Below, piece after piece: positions 44,451 to 53,594 of a DNA stretch of 64,000 nucleotides. Source of the DNA: Holophagales bacterium (GTDB lineage Bacteria; Acidobacteriota; Thermoanaerobaculia; UBA5066); contig JADKBZ010000002.1 of NCBI GenBank assembly GCA_016714815.1, forward strand, positions 372,001-436,000, in the 5' to 3' direction. The notes below the pieces were generated by a model. It saw only the letters and a list, made by a program, of their open reading frames with translations. It ran no database searches and was not told where the DNA came from. The stretch's first letter is position 1. Each line of letters starts with the position of its first letter. A program made the translations under genes and the position numbers.

Positions 44451-45424
44451 TTAGTGGGTTCGCCGGTTCCGGCAAGGGCCCGGACGTGGGCGAGCGCCCC
44501 CTCCGTCAACCCCCGGGGGGCGTAGCCCCCCTCCAGGACCGAGACGACCCGTCCGAACGCGTGAGCGTCCGCCGCCGCCGCCAGGGCCCGCGTCATCCGG
44601 GTAAAGCCTTCCTCCGACAGCCCCATTCCACCGAGCGGATCGAGGCGGTGGGCGTCGAAACCGGCGCTCACGAGGACGAGGTCGGGCCGGAACCTGCGGA
44701 GGAGTCCGTCCAGGGCCGACTCGAAGCCCCCGGCGTAGGCTTCGTCCCCCGCACCGGCCCCCCGCGGGACGTTCACCGTCAGGCCGAGCCCCTCTCCCGA
44801 CCCCGTCTCGTCGAGCGCGCCGGTCCCGGGATAGAAGGGGTACCGGTGAACCGAGAGGTACGCGACGCTTCCGTCCTCCCAGAACGTCTCCTGGGTCCCG
44901 TTCCCGTGGTGGACGTCGAAGTCCGCCACCAGGACGCGCCCGGCGCCGTGCTGCCGCTGCGCGTCCCTGGCCGCCACGGCCACGGCGTTGAAGAAGCAGA
45001 ACCCCATCGCCTCGGCCGCCCGCGCATGGTGCCCGGGTGGCCGGGTGACGACGAAGGCGCGCCGTGCCGCCCCCCCCATCACGTCGTCCACCGCGGCGAG
45101 GAGGAGTCCGACGGTCCGCTCGGCGGCGTCGAACGTAGACCGGGACATCGGGTTGTCGGGGGAGTCGAAGAGCGTGAAGGGCTTGTCCGCCTCGGCCGGG
45201 CCCCGGGAGGCCGCCTCGCGGAACCGGTCGACGTAGGCGGGGTCGTGGACGAGGGAGATCGAGCCCCGCGTTCGCTCCGGCGAAGGGGGCCGGCGGAGGA
45301 TGAACCCCTCGGCCTCGACGGCCGAGACGACCGCCGCGATCCGCTCCGGCCGCTCCGGATGGAATGCGCCCGTCCCGTGCCGGAGAACGAGCGGATCGTG
45401 GTAGAGGCGAAGCGGGTCCGTCAC
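44447..45424 (-). CDS. Histone deacetylase-family (AcuC-like) amidohydrolase
   Basis: Zinc-dependent deacetylase, 325 aa. The active-site pattern of the arginase/deacetylase fold is complete: FHPERPERI at the start, TRPPGHHA with the His-His pair, DFDVHHGNGTQ with zinc-binding Asp and His, SAGFDAH with the second zinc Asp, and the Tyr in LEGGYAP. In bacteria such enzymes deacetylate acetyl-CoA synthetase (AcuC), polyamines or other amides; the substrate cannot be told here. The start is GTG. AAGGAGG precedes it but also overlaps the TATAAG box. Confidence 0.93.
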   Translation of the reverse strand: MTDPLRLYHDPLVLRHGTGAFHPERPERIAAVVSAVEAEGFILRRPPSPERTRGSISLVHDPAYVDRFREAASRGPAEADKPFTLFDSPDNPMSRSTFDAAERTVGLLLAAVDDVMGGAARRAFVVTRPPGHHARAAEAMGFCFFNAVAVAARDAQRQHGAGRVLVADFDVHHGNGTQETFWEDGSVAYLSVHRYPFYPGTGALDETGSGEGLGLTVNVPRGAGAGDEAYAGGFESALDGLLRRFRPDLVLVSAGFDAHRLDPLGGMGLSEEGFTRMTRALAAAADAHAFGRVVSVLEGGYAPRGLTEGALAHVRALAGTGEPTN

Positions 45425-45432
45425 CGATCCTC

Positions 45433-45471
45433 CTTATACGACAGCGAGCCGGAAGATCCGTGCATTACCAT
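45433..45471. promoter_or_regulatory. Divergent -10 boxes, deacetylase and flippase operon
   Basis: Minus-strand TATAAG (45433-45438) lies 8 nt before the deacetylase GTG; plus-strand TACCAT (45466-45471) lies 6 nt before the flippase GTG. Both are at the leaderless distance. The minus box runs straight into an AAGGAGG sequence that could instead be a ribosome binding site of a longer transcript. Confidence 0.35.
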
Positions 45472-45477
45472 TCGCCC

Positions 45478-46536
45478 GTGACCAAGACCGCCGCGAACGC
45501 GCTCCGGATCGCCGTCTCCCTGGGGCTGGCCGCACTCCTTCTCTGGCTCTTCTTCCGGAACCTCGACCTCGTGGAGCTGGCGAAGACGCTCTCGGCTGCT
45601 CACCCGGGGTGGCTCGGGCTCGCGCTGGCGATCACCATCTTCAATTTTCCCTTTCGTTCGTGGCGGTGGACGCGCCTTCTCCACCACGTCCAGCAGATCT
45701 CCCAGCGAGAGGCCCTCTCGGCGACCTGCATCGGGTTCGCGGCGTCCGTCCTCCTCCCCGCCCGGGCCGGGGAGATCGTCCGCCCGGCCGTCCTCTCCCG
45801 CCGGACGGGCCTCCCCTTCGCGCCGGCCCTCGCCTCGATCGCGGTGGAACGCCTCATCGACCTCGTCGCGGTCATCCTCCTGTTCGTCGTCTACGCCGTC
45901 GGCGGGTGGGCCCCGGCGGGCCTCGCGGGAGAGGCGCACGGCCGGCTCGAGCTCCTCCGGCGCTCCGCGTTCCTCCTCGCCGCGGTGACCGTCGTCGTCT
46001 TCGCGGGCCTCGGCCTTCTCGCGGCCCGGCCGCACCTGGCCGAGAGGTTCCTCGGCCCGCTCGAGCGGCGGCTCCCGGCCAGGATCGCTCCCCGCGTCGT
46101 CGCCCTCCTTCGCTCGTTCCTCGGCGGCCTCGCCTCGATCCGGACGGGCGGCGACGTGGCCGTCATGAGCGTCTCCACGCTCGTCATGTGGCTCCTGAAC
46201 GTCCTCCAGTTCTGGGCGGTGGCGAGGGCGTTCGAGGTGATCCTGCCGTTCCCGGTCTTCTTCTTCGTCCTGACGTGGGCGGTTCTCGGTCTCGCCATCC
46301 CGACCCCGGGCGGCGTCGGCGGGTATCACGCCGCGGTCGCCTACTCCCTGACCGGCTTCTACGGAGTCGCCGCCGCGCCCGCGGCCGCGACGGCTCTCAT
46401 GACGCACGCCATCGCATTCGTCCCGGTCACTCTCGCGGGCGTCGCCTTCCTTGCCGCCAGCGGACTGTCGTTCCGGCGCCTCGCCGCGGACGCTCCGAGC
46501 GAGCCCGGCACGGGCGGGAGTAGTCTTTCCACGTGA
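45478..46536 (+). CDS. Lysylphosphatidylglycerol synthase TM-region family protein (UPF0104)
   Basis: The 352-aa membrane protein has about eight helices, beginning VSLGLAALLLWLFFRNLDL, and the family signature PARAGEIVRPAVLSRRTGLPFAPALASIAVERLIDL. Late motifs include IPTPGGVGGYHAAVAYSL. This is the flippase half of MprF without the aminoacyl transferase part; stand-alone members are proposed to move lipids across the inner membrane. It leads a run of six genes joined by 4-nt overlaps. Confidence 0.9.
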   Translation: MTKTAANALRIAVSLGLAALLLWLFFRNLDLVELAKTLSAAHPGWLGLALAITIFNFPFRSWRWTRLLHHVQQISQREALSATCIGFAASVLLPARAGEIVRPAVLSRRTGLPFAPALASIAVERLIDLVAVILLFVVYAVGGWAPAGLAGEAHGRLELLRRSAFLLAAVTVVVFAGLGLLAARPHLAERFLGPLERRLPARIAPRVVALLRSFLGGLASIRTGGDVAVMSVSTLVMWLLNVLQFWAVARAFEVILPFPVFFFVLTWAVLGLAIPTPGGVGGYHAAVAYSLTGFYGVAAAPAAATALMTHAIAFVPVTLAGVAFLAASGLSFRRLAADAPSEPGTGGSSLST

Positions 46537-47012
46537 AGTGCCCCTTCTGCGGCGGCGTCGCCGACAAGGTCGTCGATTCCCGCGAGAGCCGGGAGGGGGA
46601 GGTGATCCGCCGGCGGCGCGAGTGCCTCGCTTGCCAGCGGCGGTTCACCTCCTACGAGCGCGTCGAGGAAGCGCCGCTCATCGTCGTCAAGAGCGACGGG
46701 CGGCGCGAAGAGTTCGACCGCGCGAAGATCCTCCGGGGCCTTCGCCGCGCCTGCGAGAAACGGCCCGTCGAGCCGGCCCGGCTCGAGGCCCTCTGCGACG
46801 AGGTGGAGGGGCTCTTCCCCACGCGCGAGCCGCGCGAGCTGAAGACCGGCGAAGTCGGATCCCACCTCATGGACCGCCTCAGGGAGATCGACCAGGTCGC
46901 CTTCGTGAGGTTCGCGTCCGTCTACAGGCGCTTCGAGGACGCGGGAGACTTCGTGGAAGAAGTCGAAACCCTCCTGTCGGACGCGCGCGACGGCGCACGG
47001 AGGATCCGATGA
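46533..47012 (+). CDS. nrdR: Transcriptional repressor NrdR
   Basis: NrdR represses ribonucleotide reductase genes in response to (d)ATP. The 159-aa protein has the zinc ribbon (MKCPFCGG and CLACQRRFTSYER) and an ATP-cone domain (about 46-136, VKSDGRREEFDRAKILRGLRRACEKRPV). Length and motifs match the family exactly. The GTG start overlaps the flippase stop (GTGA). No nrd gene is in the window. Confidence 0.97.
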   Translation: MKCPFCGGVADKVVDSRESREGEVIRRRRECLACQRRFTSYERVEEAPLIVVKSDGRREEFDRAKILRGLRRACEKRPVEPARLEALCDEVEGLFPTREPRELKTGEVGSHLMDRLREIDQVAFVRFASVYRRFEDAGDFVEEVETLLSDARDGARRIR

Positions 47013-47422
47013 CGAAGGGACACCCTTCGGCCCGGTGGGCCTTCAGCTCCGGCGCGGGCGACCCGGGCACGCCCCCTCCCCACCTTCCCCCCGTCGACGT
47101 CGTCGAGCACGCCCACGGCTGGCGCCTCGTCTTCGAGATCCCGGGGACCGACCCCGCGACCGTCAGGGTCGACGTCACCGGCAGGATCGTCGCCGTTCGG
47201 GGCGAGAGGCGGCCGACCGAACGCTCGCACGGGACGTACCTCTGCGTGGAGCGGGCCGCCGGCCCGTTCGAACGCCTCGTCGAGCTTCCGGACGAGCTCG
47301 ACCCCGACGGAGCCGCCGCCTCGTACGCCGACGGCCTCCTGACGCTCGAGATCCCCCGCCGTCCGACGACCCGGCACCGGTCGATCCCTATCCGTCCGGC
47401 CCGAAGCGGAGAGAAGAAGTGA
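47009..47422 (+). CDS. Hsp20/alpha-crystallin family small heat-shock protein
   Basis: The 137-aa protein has the alpha-crystallin domain (about 30-125). VDVVEHAHGWRLVFEIPGTD is the typical start, followed by VRVDVTGRIVAVRGERR, FERLVELPDELDPDGAAASYADGLLTLEIPRR. These proteins hold unfolded proteins without ATP. It overlaps nrdR (ATGA) and lon (GTGA), so a holdase and the Lon protease are made from one message, which fits protein quality control. Confidence 0.92.
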   Translation: MTKGHPSARWAFSSGAGDPGTPPPHLPPVDVVEHAHGWRLVFEIPGTDPATVRVDVTGRIVAVRGERRPTERSHGTYLCVERAAGPFERLVELPDELDPDGAAASYADGLLTLEIPRRPTTRHRSIPIRPARSGEKK

Positions 47423-49836
47423 ACGGCATGTCGGACGAAACCGCGAACGCCGACGCCGTCCAGATCCCGGACCTCCTCCCGGTCCTCCCCCTCAAGGACG
47501 TCGTCCTCTTCCCCTACGTCATCGTCCCGCTCTCCGTCTCCCGGGAGAAGTCGATCGCCGCGGTCGACGCCGCCCTCGCCGAGCAGAGGATCCTGCTCCT
47601 CCTGGCGCAGCGCGATCCCACCGTCGAGGATCCCGGGCCGGCGGACCTCTACGAGACGGGAACGGCGGCCGCGGTGATGCGGATGCTCAAGCTCCCCGAC
47701 GGCCGGATCCGCCTCCTCGTCCAGGGGCTCTCGCGGGTCCGGGTCGACGGGTACGTCCAGGAGAGCCCGTCGCTGCGCGCCAAGGCGGCGAGGATCCCCG
47801 AGCCCGCGGCGGCCCACCCCTCCACGGAAGAGGTCGAAGCGCTCCTGCGCGCCGTGAAGGAGGGGCTCGAGAAGGCCGTCTCCCTCGGCAAGACGATCTC
47901 GCCCGAGGTGATGCTCGTCGCCGCGGGCCTCGACGACCCGGCCCGCCTCGCCGACCTCGCCGCCTCGAACCTCGACCTGAAGCTGGACGAAGCGCAGAAG
48001 ATCCTCGAGACGTTCCCGGGAGTCGACCGGCTGAAGGCGGTCCTCGAGATCCTCCGGCGCGAGATCCGCGTCCTGACCGTCCAGCAGGAGATCTCCGGGA
48101 TGGCGCGGGGGGAGATCGACAAGAGCCAGCGCGAGTACTTCCTCCGGCAGCAGCTCAAGGCGATCCAGCAGGAGCTCGGCGTCACCGACGACGTCGCCGA
48201 GGAGATCGAGCAGTACAGGAAGAAGCTCGAGGGCAAGACCCTCCCCCCCGAAGCCCGCGAGGAGGTCGAAAAACAGCTCAAGCGGCTCGAGCGGAGCAAC
48301 CCCGACTCGGCCGAGACGGCGATGATCCGGACGTTCCTCGACTGGATCACCGGCCTCCCCTGGGGCGTCTTCTCCGAGGACAACCTCGAGCTCGTCCGCG
48401 CCCGGAAGATCCTCGACGAGGATCACCACGGCCTCGAGAAGATCAAGGACCGGATCCTCGAGTTCCTCGCGGTGAGGAAGCTCGCGCCCGACAGCAAGGG
48501 TCCGATCCTCTGCTTCGTCGGTCCTCCCGGCGTCGGAAAGACCTCCCTCGGGAAGTCGATCGCCCGCTCCCTCGACCGGAAGTTCATCCAGATGTCGCTC
48601 GGGGGCGTCCGCGACGAGGCCGAGATCCGCGGGCACCGGCGGACGTACGTCGGGGCGCTCCCCGGACGGATCGTCCAGGGAATCAACCAGGCCGCCACGT
48701 CCAACCCCGTCTTCATCCTCGACGAGGTCGACAAGATCGGCGCCGACTTCCGCGGGGACCCCTCATCGGCGCTCCTCGAGGTCCTCGACCCGGAGCAGAA
48801 CCGCACCTTCCGGGACCACTACCTCGGCGTCCCGTACGACCTCTCGAAAGTCCTCTTCATCACGACGGCGAACATCCTCGACACGATCCAGCCCGCGTTC
48901 CTCGACCGGATGGAGGTCATCCGGCTCTCGGGATACACGCTCGAGGAGAAGCTGGCGATCGCGAAGCGGCACCTCGTGCCGAAGCAGCTCCGGGAGAACG
49001 GCCTCACCCCGAAGGGGCTCGTCTTTCCCGAGGACGCCGTCCGGACCGTGATCGAGGAGTACACCCGGGAGGCGGGCCTCCGGAACCTCGAGAGGGAGAT
49101 CGGGAGCTGCTGCCGGAAGGTGGCCGTCAGGATCGCGTCGGGCGACACCCGCGCCGTGAAGATGACCCCGGCCCTCGTGCGCGAGCTCCTCGGCGTCCCG
49201 AAATTCCGGAGCGACGAAGCGCTCACCCGCGACGAGGTGGGCGCGGCGACCGGCCTCGCCTGGACCGCCGTCGGTGGCGACGTCCTCATCGTCGAGGCCC
49301 GCGCCCTGAAGGGAAAAGGGCGCCTGCAGCTGACGGGCCAGCTCGGCGACGTCATGAAGGAGTCGGCCCAGGCCGCGCTCACTCTCCTCCGGTCGCGGTC
49401 GAAGGAGCTGGGCCTCTCCGCCGGGTTCTTCGAGACGCACGACGTCCACGTCCACGTTCCCGAGGGAGCGATCCCGAAGGACGGGCCGTCGGCCGGCGTG
49501 ACGATGCTCACGGCGATGGTCTCCGCCTTCACCGGCCTGCCCGTGAGGCGGGACCTGGCGATGACGGGCGAGATCACGCTCCGCGGCGAGGTGCTCCCGA
49601 TCGGCGGACTGAAGGAGAAAGCGCTCGCCGCGCGCCGCGCCGGCATCCGGACGATCGTCCTCCCTTCCCGCAACGAGCGGGACCTCGCGGAGATCCCGGA
49701 AGACCTTCGCCGCGACCTGCGGTTCGTCTTCGTCGAGCGCGCCGAGCAGGTCCTCGAAGCGGCGCTCATCCGGCCCCGGAAGGCGCGGGCCGGGGAGCCT
49801 CGCCGGAAGAAGGCCACCCGGAGGAAAACCGCATGA
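47419..49836 (+). CDS. lon: ATP-dependent protease Lon (LonA)
   Basis: Homo-oligomeric AAA+ serine protease that degrades misfolded and regulatory proteins. The product is about 805 aa with the LonA order: N-terminal substrate domain (LPVLPLKDVVLFPYVIVPL), AAA+ module (GPPGVGKTS, FILDEVDKIG), and the protease domain with the catalytic serine in PKDGPSAGVTM and lysine in GGLKEKALAA. I chose the GTG that overlaps the hsp20 stop (GTGA): GGAGAG lies 5 nt before it, and all other junctions of this run use such overlaps. The ATG three codons later (MSDETANADA) is the alternative. Confidence 0.96.
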   Translation: MNGMSDETANADAVQIPDLLPVLPLKDVVLFPYVIVPLSVSREKSIAAVDAALAEQRILLLLAQRDPTVEDPGPADLYETGTAAAVMRMLKLPDGRIRLLVQGLSRVRVDGYVQESPSLRAKAARIPEPAAAHPSTEEVEALLRAVKEGLEKAVSLGKTISPEVMLVAAGLDDPARLADLAASNLDLKLDEAQKILETFPGVDRLKAVLEILRREIRVLTVQQEISGMARGEIDKSQREYFLRQQLKAIQQELGVTDDVAEEIEQYRKKLEGKTLPPEAREEVEKQLKRLERSNPDSAETAMIRTFLDWITGLPWGVFSEDNLELVRARKILDEDHHGLEKIKDRILEFLAVRKLAPDSKGPILCFVGPPGVGKTSLGKSIARSLDRKFIQMSLGGVRDEAEIRGHRRTYVGALPGRIVQGINQAATSNPVFILDEVDKIGADFRGDPSSALLEVLDPEQNRTFRDHYLGVPYDLSKVLFITTANILDTIQPAFLDRMEVIRLSGYTLEEKLAIAKRHLVPKQLRENGLTPKGLVFPEDAVRTVIEEYTREAGLRNLEREIGSCCRKVAVRIASGDTRAVKMTPALVRELLGVPKFRSDEALTRDEVGAATGLAWTAVGGDVLIVEARALKGKGRLQLTGQLGDVMKESAQAALTLLRSRSKELGLSAGFFETHDVHVHVPEGAIPKDGPSAGVTMLTAMVSAFTGLPVRRDLAMTGEITLRGEVLPIGGLKEKALAARRAGIRTIVLPSRNERDLAEIPEDLRRDLRFVFVERAEQVLEAALIRPRKARAGEPRRKKATRRKTA

Positions 49837-50870
49837 GAACGCTCCCGCCCGAGAACGATCTCCTGCGCCGCTTCGAGCGCCTCTTCGCCACCCGCCGCCG
49901 CGACGTGAAGGTGGGAGTCGGCGACGACGCCGCCGTCCTCGCCGCACCCGCCTCGCTCGCCGTCTGCACGGACGCCCTCGTCGAAGGAGAGGACTTCACC
50001 TCCGGCACGGACCCGTACCTCGTCGGCCGCAAGTCGCTGAACGTCAACCTCTCCGACCTCGCCGCGATGGGAGCGACGCCTCTCCACGCGCTGCTGACGC
50101 TCGGCCTCCCTCGCGAGACCCCGGTGGCGTGGCTGGACGGATTCCTCGACGGCTTCCGGGCCGCCGCCCGCGAGCACGCCGTCGCCATCGTCGGCGGAGA
50201 CCTGTCGGCGGCCGTGGAACGGTTCGCCTCGGTCACGGCGCTCGGACGCGTCCCCGCCGAGGGGCCCCTCCGCCGCAGCGGCGCCAACCCGGGCGACGAG
50301 CTCTGGGTCTCGGGCACGCTCGGCGCCGCAGCCGCGGGGCTCTCCCTCGTCCTTCGCGGGTATCGCCGCGACCGAGACGGCAAGGTGACCGCCCCTCGCG
50401 GCCGCCGCGTCTCGCCCGAGCGGCGCGACGAGCTCGCGCGCCTGCTCCGGCACCTCCTCGATCCGCGGCCGATGGTCGACCTCGGCCGGATGCTGGCGGA
50501 AGGGGGGATCGCGTCGGCGGCCATCGACCTCTCCGACGGCCTGGCCCGGGACCTCCACCGCCTCTGCCGCGCCTCCGGGACCGGCGCCTCGGTCGAGCGG
50601 GAGTCGCTGCCGATCGACTCCGCCCTCGCGACCCTGCCCGGCCTTCCGTCCGATCCGCTCGACCTCTCCCTCTTCGGCGGCGAGGACTACGGCCTCCTCT
50701 TCACGGTTCCGCCGCGGCGGCTCGACGCGATGGGGAAGGTCGCGGCCCGCTTCGCGGTCCGCCGGATCGGCCGAATGGACGCGACGGCGAAGCTCGTCCT
50801 CGCGTCGGGTGGCCGTTTCTCCCCGCTTCCGGACCGGGGCTTCGACCACTTCGCCAGGGACGCCGGGTGA
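49833..50870 (+). CDS. thiL: Thiamine-monophosphate kinase
   Basis: Phosphorylates thiamine monophosphate to the cofactor thiamine diphosphate. The 345-aa protein has the N-terminal GVGDDAAVL, the metal-binding CTDALVEGEDF and SDLAAMGATPLHAL, then VGGDLSAA, AAIDLSDGLARDL and FGGEDYGLLFTV, in the ThiL/PurM order. The ATG overlaps the lon stop (ATGA). Other thiamine genes are absent from the window. Confidence 0.96.
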   Translation: MRTLPPENDLLRRFERLFATRRRDVKVGVGDDAAVLAAPASLAVCTDALVEGEDFTSGTDPYLVGRKSLNVNLSDLAAMGATPLHALLTLGLPRETPVAWLDGFLDGFRAAAREHAVAIVGGDLSAAVERFASVTALGRVPAEGPLRRSGANPGDELWVSGTLGAAAAGLSLVLRGYRRDRDGKVTAPRGRRVSPERRDELARLLRHLLDPRPMVDLGRMLAEGGIASAAIDLSDGLARDLHRLCRASGTGASVERESLPIDSALATLPGLPSDPLDLSLFGGEDYGLLFTVPPRRLDAMGKVAARFAVRRIGRMDATAKLVLASGGRFSPLPDRGFDHFARDAG

Positions 50871-51448
50871 CGTTTCAGGGATCGGGTCCCGGGGAGGGCG
50901 TCGAGCGCTCCCCCGACCCGCGGAAATCGCGCCCGCCGCTCTCCCCCCCGCCGTCCGGCGGCGGCTGGTACGAGCGTTTCAAGGCGCAGTTCCTCGAGAT
51001 GCTCGGGCGGCACGACGAGCCGGAGAAGGTCGCGGCCTCGTTCGCGATCGGCGTCGCCATCGCCTTCACGCCGCTCCTCGGCTTCCACTGGATCATGGCG
51101 TTCTTCGCCGCGATCCTCCTGAAGCTCAACAAGCTCGACGTCTTCCTGGGGACGCTCGTCGTCAACCCGCTCACTCTCGGCCCCGTCAGCGCGGTCGCCC
51201 TGCCGCTGGGACGGCTGATCGTCCGCGCACGGCAGGAGGCGGTGACCCTCATGCCGTGGGGGGACCTCCTCCGGCCCGCCGCCTGGGCCCAGGCCGCTCC
51301 CGCGATGAGGACGATGGGGATCCAATGGGCGATCGGCATGTTCGCCCTTTCGATCCTCTTCGGCGCGCTGACGTACCTCACCCTGGTCCGGGTCCTCAGG
51401 AACAGGCGAGCCCGCGCGGCCGTGATCCCGCCCGATTTCGCGGACTAG
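50867..51448 (+). CDS. DUF2062 membrane protein
   Basis: From a GTG overlapping the thiL stop (GTGA) the product is 193 aa. The DUF2062 domain shows the characteristic ASFAIGVAIAFTPLLGFHWIMAFFAAILLKLNKLDVFLGTLVVNPLTLGPV, with two amphipathic membrane segments, and a third helix near the end (GMFALSILFGALTYLTLV). The first 30 residues are a Pro/Ser-rich, polar lead. The family's molecular role is unknown; it often sits near envelope genes. Confidence 0.85.
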   Translation: MTFQGSGPGEGVERSPDPRKSRPPLSPPPSGGGWYERFKAQFLEMLGRHDEPEKVAASFAIGVAIAFTPLLGFHWIMAFFAAILLKLNKLDVFLGTLVVNPLTLGPVSAVALPLGRLIVRARQEAVTLMPWGDLLRPAAWAQAAPAMRTMGIQWAIGMFALSILFGALTYLTLVRVLRNRRARAAVIPPDFAD

Positions 51449-51458
51449 AAGAGTGAAA

Positions 51459-51501
51459 GGGGGAACCCGCGGCCGGGTCCCCCCTCGCGCCTCCGGCGCG
51501 A
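51459..51501. terminator. Two hairpins between convergent genes
   Basis: GGGGGAACCCG / CGGGTCCCCC (51459-51484, one mismatch) and TCGCGCC-TCC-GGCGCGA (51485-51501) lie back to back between the DUF2062 gene and the TPR membrane protein gene. They may end transcripts from both sides. Confidence 0.5.
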
Positions 51502-51535
51502 CCCCCTCCGCGCCCGGAGAGTCCGAGAGCGAGCG

Positions 51536-53580
51536 CTACGGGCGGTCCGCAGCCCGATATGCCTCGACGGCCGCGCGCAGACCGAGATTTCGTGCCGGGT
51601 TCCCGAAGCTCTTCTCGATTCCGGGCAGGGCCGCGGAGACGGCGCCCCGCGACCCCGCTTCGCGAGCGCCGAGCTCGAGAAGGAGCCTCGCGGGCCTCGG
51701 GTCGCGCCGGGCCAGGCGGACGGCGTGGCCGAGCTCGGCCGCGGCGGGGGCGACGTCGCCGCGAGCTTCGAGACGCTCCGCCAGAAAGAGGCGCGCCTCG
51801 AGCGACCCGGGATGGAGCGAAAGCGCCCGGCGCGCCTCGGAGAGCGATTCCGCCTCACGTCCGAAGGCCGCGAGGGTCCGGGCCAGACCGATCTGGGAGC
51901 CGACATTCCCGCCCTCGACGGCCAGCGCCTCTCTCCAGACCGGTACCGCCTCCTCGAACCGGCCGAGGGCGTGCAGGAGGCGCGCGCGCTGGCCGAGCAG
52001 CGGCGCGGACTGCGGAAGGCGGCGGAGTCCTTCGACGCACGCCCGCTCCCCTTCGGCGGTGCGCCCCGACGACTCTTCGGTTTTCGCCAGACCCAGCCAG
52101 CCGAGCTCGTAGTCCGGCTTGATCTCCAGCGCGCGGCGGTACGAAGCGCGGGCGTCGCCCCAGCGCGCCTCCCTGCGGGCCACGAGGCCGAGGAGGGCCC
52201 ACGCGTCGTAGTAGCGCGGAAAGAGCGCGACCGCCTTCTCGAGGCTCGCCCGCGCGACGACCTCGTCTCCGCGGCCCCAGGCGACGTAGGCGACGTTGTA
52301 GCGGGCGCGCGCGGAGCGCGGGACCTTCGCGATCATGTCGTCGAAGAGCCGCTCGTCGTCGCGGAACACCTCGTTTCGCGCGACCGTGGCGCCGGCGTAC
52401 GTGACGAGCACGACGCCGAGGAGGGCCGCGCGAAAGCCCCCCGAGAGAGCGGGAAGGGCGCCGGCGAGGCCGGCCGCCGCCGCCAGCAGCCCCGCCGAGG
52501 GGAGGTACGCGAGGCGGTCGCCGTAGATCGTCCCGATCGGGAAGAGGACGTTCGACGTCGGGAGAAAGGTCCCGAGAAAGAACGCGAGCCCGAGGGCGAC
52601 GAGGGGGCGTTTTCGGGCCGCCGCCAGGCTCGCCGCCACGAGTCCGAGGACGCCGGCGAGGCCGGCCGCGGCCCGCGGATCGGCCAGGGACGCGATCACG
52701 TCGAGGGCGTGGGCCGAGTGGTCGGCCGAGAGCCCGACCGGAACGAACGTCTTCGCAGCGTAGCGAAGGAGAAGCCAGAGTCCGTTGGCGGCCCGGAGGA
52801 GGTGCGGCAGCGGGGCGAGTGGGTTGTCGAGCTCGAAGAAGGCCGCCTTCTTCGAAACGAGCCCGCCCAGCGCGAAGAGCCGGACGGCCGCGAACGCCGC
52901 GAGCGGCAGGAGGAGCCCGGCCATCGGAAGCGCCTTCCTCCGGAGCCGCGCGCGGAGCGGCTCTTCCGTGTCGCGGCTGAGAAGCTCCCCGAGCGCGACG
53001 ACGCCGGGAAGGACGACGGCGTTCTCCTTCGCGAAGAGGGCGACGAAGAACGCGGCGAGGGCGCCCGCGTACGGCCACGGGCGCAGGCGCAGCTCCACCG
53101 TCGCGCGCCGGAAGAGAAGCGCGGAGAGAAAGACGAGGATCGCCACGAGGAGCTCGGCCCGTCCGACGATTCCCGTCACCGCCTCGACGTGGATCGGCAC
53201 GACGGCGAAGAGCGCCGCCGCCGCGATCGAAGCGCGGCGCGGCATCCCGAGGGAGAGGAGCCAGGCGGCGAAGAGGACCGTCGTCCCCGAGTGGAGGGCG
53301 ACGTTCACGACGTGAAACGGCAGCGGGTCGGTCCCCGTCGTCCAGCGCTGCACGGCATAGGTCAGGAGGACCACCGGCCGGAAGTTCTTGGCGGTCGACA
53401 GCGGTCCGCCGAAATAGTGCGACGTGAAGATCTCGCCGACGCGGCCGGGCGAGGAGAGGCGGGGGTTGTCCCGAACGATGACCTTGTCGTCGAACGTGAA
53501 ATCGGCCGAAGGCCGTTCAGGAAGGGCAGGAACGGCAGGAGCGCCAGGAGGGCGAGGACCGCCGCAGCGAGGGGACGCAT
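51536..53580 (-). CDS. TPR-repeat GT-C-like membrane protein (TMTC-like), frameshifted
   Basis: The product resembles bacterial relatives of the TMTC/O-mannosyltransferase-like proteins. The first loop NG-SADFTFDDKVIVRDNP and KNFRPVVLLTYAVQRW are typical, about ten membrane segments follow, then at least five TPR repeats (about 440-640, DAWALLGLVARREARWGDARASYRRALEIKPDY). The first helix (MRPLAAAVLALLALLPFLPFLNGL) is in a different frame from the rest. One missing base near 53517-53525 (CTTCGGCC for CTNTCGGCC) rejoins them as FLNGLSADFTFDDK, giving 681 aa. It lies 14 nt after the sigma-54 regulator gene. Confidence 0.8.
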
Positions 53581-53594
53581 CGGGGCACCGGAGT

